Position numbers and translations under genes: made by a program
Part shown: one piece after another, positions 57,630 through 64,000 of the stretch
How the letters are laid out: each line of letters opens with the position of its first letter
How positions within the stretch are numbered: position 1 is the stretch's first letter
Notes under the pieces: model-generated
What the model was told of the DNA's origin: nothing
The model's input: only the letters and a program-made list of their open reading frames with translations
Databases searched by the model: none
Source of the DNA: Eumeta japonica
Lineage: Eukaryota > Arthropoda > Insecta > Lepidoptera > Psychidae
Assembly: GCA_005406025.1 (NCBI GenBank)
Contig: BGZK01000530.1
Span: 186,001 to 250,000 of the forward strand
DNA: 64,000 bases
Reading direction: 5' to 3'

Positions 57630-58930
57630 TAGGGCTGCACTTCTCATTTTGAATACTTAACAGAGTTTCTATTGTTAATCTACTATAAAATTTTGACTAG
57701 ACGTATGCACCTTTTAAACAGTATGACTTTATTACGAAGAGACAGCTTGTTTCGGGCGTTTGTCATCAAATATAGCCTGCCAAGATAGAAAGCCGCCCTG
57801 TTCTGGACACGTTTTAAGTGTTTATCAAAAGTAAGTTTTGAATGTAGAACAACCCCGAGGTACTTGACTTCTGTAACTCAGGGGATTGATCGAACAATTA
57901 TAATGGCCGCGATCTCTTATCCATTCTTCGAGAAATACGTTGCTGTACTCTTTTCGAGGTTGACCTTGATACTCCACTTCTTGAACCGATCACCGAAGAG
58001 TGTCAATCGCTGTTTTAAAATGGGTTAGAACTCTGGGCCGTACGTCAAGTGTATATAGGGTCGTGTCATCTGCAAATAGCGCGAATTTGACCTGATGTCA
58101 ATGGTATCCGACATACGTTGTTTGTGTACAAGGAGTACAGAATAGCACACAAAGCCTTGACGGACTTCCGTTTTGATTGGTCTGGACAAGGAGCATTTTA
58201 GCTCAACGCAGAAACAAAAGTGTTTGTTCTTGAGAAAAAAATGTAGTATGGATATGAGTCAATCTGGTAGTCCAAGCTTGTGAAGCTCATTAATGAGTTC
58301 ATTATGCCAAACTTTATAGAAAGCTTTTAAGACGTCACACTTTTTGAGCGCTGTGGTGGGTTTGGGGCGCCGTCTGAAAAAGCTCGTATGAGTATACTTC
58401 ATGATGCGGTGGACTTGATGGGTACAAAAAGTGGCCCAAGCGAAAACCAAACTGTGCATTTATGAGAATACTCTCAGACTCGATGAAGTCTTCAAGGCAT
58501 TTGTACAGTTGTCGTTCGTACAGTTTACTTAGCATTTTAAATATACTGTTGGACTTATAACTGAACAGGTTAATCCGCTGCTTTCTAGGCTTTGAGATGC
58601 AGATGATATCGGCCTCTTTTCAGAGGTCTATAAATATGGCTTTGTCGATACAAATGTTGAAGATTGCCACCAGGAGCAGAATTAGGCCTAGCAGTAACAG
58701 TTTGAGGAGTCGATCACTGATGCCATCGTATTCAGGATCCTTCTTTAGACGGAGGTCTCTATAACGTGCATTTAGTTCGTTCCTCATAACTGTGAAAAAG
58801 TTGACGCTAGAAGGCGAGCCAAGCACCTGGACTACTGCTCGATTCACTTCCTTTAAATAGCGCTGGTTGATTGGTTGAATATTGCATTGATTCTAGAGGG
58901 TGTCAGATAGACACTGCCTTTTCGTAGTCG
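57630..58930 (-). mobile_element. jockey-type LINE reverse transcriptase (dead)
   Basis: Minus strand, N to C: NELNARYRDLRLKKDPEYDG (about 58,780) and ISDRLLKLLLLG (family KAPG.DGIS.RLLK.LP); LSKLYERQLYKCLEDFI (about 58,530); AQFGFRLGHF (about 58,450) then THQVHR; KPTTALKKCDVLKAFYKVWH (about 58,345; family LDV.KAFDKVWH, the first catalytic Asp kept as D); INELHKLGLPD; ALCAILYSLYTNN (about 58,155; family ALSPLLYSLYTND); a decayed ADDT block (about 58,060); KVNLEKSTATYFSKNG (about 57,970); VTEVKYLGVVLHSKLTFDKH (about 57,870); RVQNRAAFYLGRLY and RNKVILFKRCIRL (about 57,800-57,715). It is the typical jockey-clade order. Stops and frameshifts occur throughout and the N-terminal endonuclease is not recognised. 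Confidence 0.85.
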
Positions 58931-60639
58931 TTGAAGGCGGAGGGAAGATCATTTTTCTAAAGAGGGGGCGTCGTCGCGATTATCTACTGTAGGCTAGATG
59001 CAATAGGTGCGGGTCTCAAAAACTTCCTGTCATCAATAGATAGTTTCCTTCAGCGAACGTATGTCGCTGGAGCCCGTCTGGAGCATTTGTCCGTGATTCG
59101 CTGCAGGTGCGTTGTGAGAGAAGTAATCGCATGTCACTTCGTCTGTCGTGTTTACATTGTCGGAAACTTGATCCGAATTGATCGATCGGACCCTCTAAGT
59201 TATTTGCTTCTAATCTGTGAGGGTTTCGGAGATCTGCAATAGGTAGGATGAATGGTGGCCGGCAGAGGTACAGCTTCTATGCTGCGATAACAGACACTCA
59301 GCCGGCGCGAGAGATGCAAAAAGAGAGCGAGCGTCGTAACAGGGAGCAGCGTGGTGCTAATTCCGCTATTCTACATTTTGATAAAAACATCTAACTATCT
59401 ATTACATGCATTTTCAACGAATAATAACGTCATCAAGGTAATTTTTTTTTCAGATTGCTTTTCAATTTTTATCCGGTTCTGGAAATGGGGTTTTCAATTT
59501 TATGCCTTTAATAAAATCATTTCACAAATATAAAAATGACATCTTTTATGTTTCATTACTTTACTTTTATTTATTAGATTTCAAAAATTACCATAATTGA
59601 GCAGCTTGACGAACTTAAGAACAAAGTGTTAATCAAATAAAAAAAAAGATAGTGCTATTTAGTGCTTTATTTAGTATTTTTTTGTATAACTTATAAATCA
59701 TTTTATATGTATTAAGGTATTGTTTTGTATTTATCGTTTAATTACTTCCAAAAGTTGTTAATTTATTCCACTGTTCCTGTTATTTGATATAACATAACTA
59801 TATATTATAAACAAATGTAAATAAAATATGACGAAAAGTAATCTTGAGTTTGTACATAAAATACGAAAAAACTTTTTCCCCAGACTCATATTATACGCAA
59901 ATGTGAATAAAATATGTTAAAAACTAGCTTGAATTTGTATATAAAATACGAAAAACTTTTTCCCCTACCTTACATAAATCAAAATGAACTTCGTACGAAA
60001 CGGTTGTTTCACGTCACCTCCAGTTTTTTTTTTGTTTCTAGAAACGTTGACCTACATGAGCACACATTATCTCGGCAATATTTATTAATTTTGGGCATAT
60101 ATTTTATTTGCATATACATGGAAATCAAATAAAATGTACAAAGTTAATACATAAACAACAGTAATCATGTTTATATCATCAATTAAAACAAAATGAAAAC
60201 AACTAGCCACAAAAGCTTTTGTCTAGCATTCGACGATCAATGGTTGAAATGAATACACATAGTCAACTACTAATGAATACATACATAGTCAACCAAATCT
60301 ACCATCAATATTATATTAAATCAATTACGTCAACGATACTCTTAACAATGTCATTACCACAATGCATGTAAATTTAAGCACATCAACATCACATCTAATT
60401 CTATTTATTCAAGTAGATATTTTTTTTTATAATAGATTTCAATTTTTAATTGAGATGAATGATTACTACAATCATTTTTTCTTAAAGACGATCGATTTTT
60501 TAGTTTTAAAAGTAGATTAGAAATATGTCATAGTTTAGATGTGGACACGAACGTATTGTTATACACCACCTCCTTTCAAAATCATCGAAGTGACCTAAAA
60601 AATGTTACAGAAGGATTTATCAGGTCGGCGAAAAATACT
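58931..60639. other. Mixed then AT-rich sequence, unassigned
   Basis: 58,931-59,345 is moderately GC-rich (gaacgtatgtcgctggagcc; gtggccggcagaggtacagc) and may be eroded upstream jockey sequence. 59,346-60,639 is AT-rich; a pair of near-direct repeats occurs at about 59,818-59,880 and 59,906-59,966 (aataaaatatg...ttgagtttgtacataaaata versus aataaaatatg...ttgaatttgtatataaaata). Confidence 0.45.
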
Positions 60640-60950
60640 AAGAGGAAAACACAATTGTATCTGCGATTCCACACGCCGTCCGCAATAACAGAAATCTGTG
60701 ACTGCAGCGCTCGGGGGCCGCGGCGGCTTGCGGCGGAAATAATGGAACGTCCCAGTCACACGACTCAGCACAAAATTCCGCTCAGCGCGGCCGTCCCCTT
60801 TAATTAAGATTGATGAATTACCTTGTTATTTTTACTTTCAGTATCTCCCACCATGAATTTCATCCCTCTCCTTGAGGGAGTCGGGCCTCTCTGCGGCCGT
60901 TATTTTTCTCGTGCTATCTGCGTCTGTGCAGTTCTGCCCCACGGTTAATT
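60640..60950. other. GC-rich island, possible noncoding regulatory element
   Basis: gctcgggggccgcggcggct near 60,709 and attccgctcagcgcggccgt. The right part is less GC-rich but keeps open frames. An 88-codon plus-strand frame (60,541-60,807) crosses it with no family. Confidence 0.35.
60853..60948 (+). CDS. Short open frame in good start context, unassigned
   Basis: 31 codons start at caccatga (a good eukaryotic initiation context), 12 bases after a polypyrimidine tract ending in cag (ttatttttactttcag, 60,826-60,841), which would serve as a 3' splice site. The peptide begins MNFIPLLEGVGPLCGRYFSR and is Cys-containing with a short hydrophobic stretch. No family, no 5' exon and no donor were found. 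This is a speculative call; it could equally be part of the adjacent GC-rich island. Confidence 0.15.
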   Translation: MNFIPLLEGVGPLCGRYFSRAICVCAVLPHG

Positions 60951-61171
60951 TTACTGTGAAGGATTTCGGGCGATCGAAATAAATATATGTCTTGCTGTAA
61001 AAATGTTAAATTGTACGTTGTGCATAGTAATTACGTAAGTTGTACATAAAATGTTAAGTCGCACATACGATGTAGGTCGCCACATAAGGACTGTGAATCT
61101 TTTGCCGTTACTCATGAATTTTGTAAAGTTGCTTAAACCATTACTCAAAACTCTTCCAGGTACACATCAGG
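60951..61171. other. Unassigned sequence
   Basis: Nothing recognised; the 65-codon minus frame is unassigned. Confidence 0.35.
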
Positions 61172-61608
61172 TCTAGTTATCTAGACGCTTGCCTGCAACA
61201 TGCATTAACATGCAGCATGCAACCCACCGCTGACCCTCGAATCTGCCTCTCCACTACGAATCTCTATCCAAATGATTGAATATTGATTCCAGAGGATTGA
61301 CAGATATCGAACACCTAAGCAAGTGTTATTTATTATTAATAATATAAAATAAGTGTTATTTATTATAAGCAAGTGTTATTTATTATTATAATTCCGCCAA
61401 CTAGTTGGCGGAATTAGATAATTATAATAATAAATAACACTTGCTTAGGTGTTCGATATCTGTCAATCCTGGAATCAATATTCAATCATTTGATAAGATG
61501 AGAAGTGAAGAGGCAGATCAGCAGCTGGTTGCATGCTGCATCATGTTGCAAGCGTCTACTATGGATTTCCGCGAATTAACACCTCATACAATACAATCTA
61601 GTTATCTA
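61172..61608. mobile_element. Foldback element, copy 2, with 12 bp flanking direct repeats
   Basis: tctagttatcta occurs at 61,172-61,183 and 61,597-61,608, immediately outside an inverted pair. The left arm (from 61,184: gacgcttgcctgcaacatgc ... tgacagatatcgaacaccta) faces a right arm (from about 61,434: acacttgcttaggtgttcga ... catgttgcaagcgtct) that continues with ggatttccgcgaattaacac, the same end as the single unit at 19.54 kb. The centre holds a perfect 28 bp palindrome (61,389-61,416) and repeated aagtgttatttattat units. No protein is encoded. Confidence 0.75.
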
Positions 61609-62118
61609 CTCGACTTTGTTACATAATACTAATCTTGTTATAGTAATATTTTTGAAGCTAAACTTATTATGGCGTGTTATGAAAAAATGATGAGAGTGAA
61701 TTTTTATCGGGGTGACACAAAAACTACAGTATGAAGTTCTCGCAAGCTGTTAAGCGAGCAACTTCAGACCACCAATAACTGATGTGGCAATTCAGTCACT
61801 ACCGGAAGATGTTATGGCAGTAGACATCATTTAGAAATAACGTTAACATATTTCAATGTTGGACTTAATAATTGTTATACATTCAAATAAAAAGATAAAA
61901 TTCATATAACACTTTGAATAAGAAAATAAATATTATTTATTTAATTTTTTAAATTTAAATTAAACTTTATCAACTGTATTGACTATCCCACTCCAGTCAT
62001 TTTGTTATTTTATTGTAGTTAATTATTTGCTGCACGCAAATAAAAAACATTTTTTTAATTGCACCTATGAAATATAATTTCTCACGTACGTACATAAATA
62101 CTCACATTGTAGTTTTTT
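61609..62118. other. AT-rich sequence, no gene recognised
   Basis: Nothing recognised. Confidence 0.4.
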
Positions 62119-62880
62119 GAGTTCGAAACTAAAATGACAAAAACGGAACCGTATAGTTTTGTCATGTCCGTCCTTATGTCACAGGCATTTTATCCGAAAA
62201 TTACTAGACATGTGTTAATTAAATTTATTTTGTAGATGTGTTGTATAAGCTGCAACTTGTTTGGTAGTTAAATAACAAAAATAAATATTTCTAGGGGGAG
62301 GGGTGCACACAGCACATATGTAACAAACAGAAGCTGAAAAAATTTTTTTCAGCAAACATCAACAAGTGACACATATTTCGATGGTTCTTTTAAAAACACT
62401 TTAAAGTTTCTAACTAATATTTCTGATTACATAAGTAATTTCGGAAATAATCACTCCGAAAATAGCAGAAATTGTGTCCTATTTTCTAAGCCGTATGTCC
62501 AAAAAATACGAAAAAAATAAAGAAGGTAACGCCTAATAAATAATTCAATGAAAACTATTTTAAACATGTCGGATATGCTGTTTTAAAGTTATTTTCGAAA
62601 AACTGCGCTTCTCAAAAAAAGGATGTAGGTACTATGAAGATACACTCTTTTGCTGATGCGCTTTAGTTTACTCACACTACTTTAGCAGTAGTGGTCGACA
62701 TAGCTACTTGTTTTTCCAGTTATAGGCGACTAAAGTGCTTATAACTATAATTGACGGGATACATCGGAAAAGTGTAACAACGTAGTTTTTTTCATATGTA
62801 GTGCATTTCTTTGTAATAATTTCTTGGGAATTCTATAATGAACATAATCTGACATGCTATTAGCCAGTTTTTAAAATTAA
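62119..62880 (+). repeat. Dispersed Lepidoptera-type repeat, copy 2
   Basis: Homologous in the same order and orientation to 15,336-16,070: atgacaaaaacggaaccg, tgtccgtccttatgtcacag, taatttcggaaataatcact, atagcagaaattgtgtcc, tatgtccaaaaaatacgaaa, and an end reading attctataatgaacataatc...gacatgctattagccag. The copies have diverged by substitution and small indels, so both are old. Confidence 0.7.
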
Positions 62881-64000
62881 GTCTGACAAGAAAATTTAGG
62901 TCTTCGAATTATAAAAATATATTAAAATAAGTTTTTATTTGTTTTTGTAAATAGGCTAATTAGTGTCTTTAAAAAAGTAAAATATTAGTGATTCGCAGAT
63001 TAAACTCGGAATGGCCTTTAAAAAAAAAGTGCGAAAAAAATTACATTTTCACGTAAATTATTACAAAAATTATAAAGTACTGAATGTTAAAAAAAGAGTC
63101 TTTTTTGCAAATAATTCGAGAGGTATTTCTTTTCGAGCGCTTGAAAATATATCCATTGGCTGTTCGATAACACAGAAATAATTATACTTTTCTGCATAAA
63201 CTTCGTGATAACTCTATTTATTTTAAATATTTTTGTTTATCATGCGACGAATAATCTGGGACAAAAATGATATGTAATTCTTTTCGTTAAAGAATGATTT
63301 TTTCTCTAAAGCGAACGAATCCTTAGAAAAAAAAAAAACATTATTTTTTAGGATTATTGTTCGTATATGAACATTGAAATAAATGTTTTTTTAACACTAT
63401 TTTAGTGTTTTGCTTTTTTATTAAGATTAATGAACGTTAAAATTGAATCAGCTCTTTAGATAAAAAAAAAATAACATTAAGTAACGCTCATGGCATCAAA
63501 ATTGTTTGGTTTGTGCAAGAGATATCATTAACGAAAAATTTACAAAAAAGAATGTTTTATTCTAAATTTTATCGTATTCTAAATTTTTCAACTTGAAAAG
63601 CTTAAATAGTTAAATATTGCTTATATTGTTAAACTTGAGGAATTCAAACACACGTCGATAAATATCATAGCGAAAAATTTTAGTGATGGCCTGCCAGATC
63701 AACCGTTTTACAGATTTTTGAATACTCCTTACTTTAAAATTAAATAAAATAAATATTTTTATATTTCAAAATAATGCCGTTCATTTGACATGTTACATAA
63801 TGCGCTTGACCAAATTTTTTTTTTAATATGGAAATTAGGCCTCCTATTAGTAACAAAATAAAATTCGTTTCTACTATATGGTCGTGGCTGAGTTACTCAA
63901 CTCTATATCCGCAACGAAGTTTATCTTTGTTCATTCAATAGACTCAAAGATAATAAGCTCTGCCAGATGGACACACCGACGCAAAAGTCATTCTGTAAAG
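62881..64000. other. AT-rich sequence, no gene recognised
   Basis: Homopolymer-rich DNA; no frame, RNA gene or repeat family recognised before the window ends. Confidence 0.45.

Noticed and set aside
61184..61470. Repeated aagtgttatttattat units that could suggest a repeat-spacer array
   Set aside because: They are part of the foldback element centre, too few and too short, with no cas-like genes; this is also a eukaryotic genome.

Overview
This is AT-rich eukaryotic DNA, and its repeats point to a moth or butterfly (Lepidoptera). It carries several RTE-type and jockey-type LINE reverse transcriptase remnants, mariner transposase remnants, and known Lepidoptera-type dispersed repeats (one family ending in a 'ctagctgtcccgcccgcttc'-like sequence, another built round an 'aaaacggaacc' plus 'gtccgtccgtcc' block). 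There is no bacterial-type gene organisation, no rRNA, no intact tRNA, no CRISPR array and no convincing host protein-coding gene. No open frame exceeds about 110 codons, and every frame that can be assigned belongs to a decayed mobile element. The window reads as a gene-poor intergenic or long-intronic region.

Layout. 1-9 kb: two RTE-type LINE 3' ends (1.3-1.9 and 7.6-8.0 kb), two other reverse transcriptase scraps, a terminal-inverted-repeat MITE candidate (7.14-7.55 kb) and two compact hairpins. 9-20 kb: a largely complete but dead LINE on the minus strand (14.5 to 11.5 kb) with endonuclease and reverse transcriptase, split by about 1 kb of foreign sequence; one copy of an approximately 750 bp dispersed repeat (15.3-16.1 kb); a second dead RTE-type LINE on the plus strand (18.4-19.5 kb). 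20-26.5 kb: several GC-rich islands and a strong CTCF-like motif (26.36 kb). 26.5-35.7 kb: a transposon-dense block with three mariner remnants from at least two lineages, two LINE pieces and a foldback element. 39.8-46.8 kb: a SINE-like remnant, a 1.95 kb element with approximately 265 bp inverted arms, and directly beside it a pair of nearly identical 1.16-1.18 kb arms in opposite orientation, each encoding a DUF4817-like helix-turn-helix domain, with a third diverged DUF4817 copy between them. 51-59 kb: RTE-type, possible Penelope-type and jockey-type remnants on the minus strand. 61-63 kb: a second foldback element bounded by 12 bp direct repeats, and a second copy of the 750 bp repeat.

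About twenty short GC-rich islands (100-400 bp) stand out from the AT-rich background between the transposons. Their spacing and composition resemble conserved noncoding or cis-regulatory elements round a developmental gene, but that is inference: nothing here identifies the neighbouring gene.

The most unusual signals are the DUF4817 inverted pair, a recurrent pattern of near-perfect short palindromes (one of which clearly rewrote the active-site region of a mariner), and the foldback family. No functional gene system is claimed.
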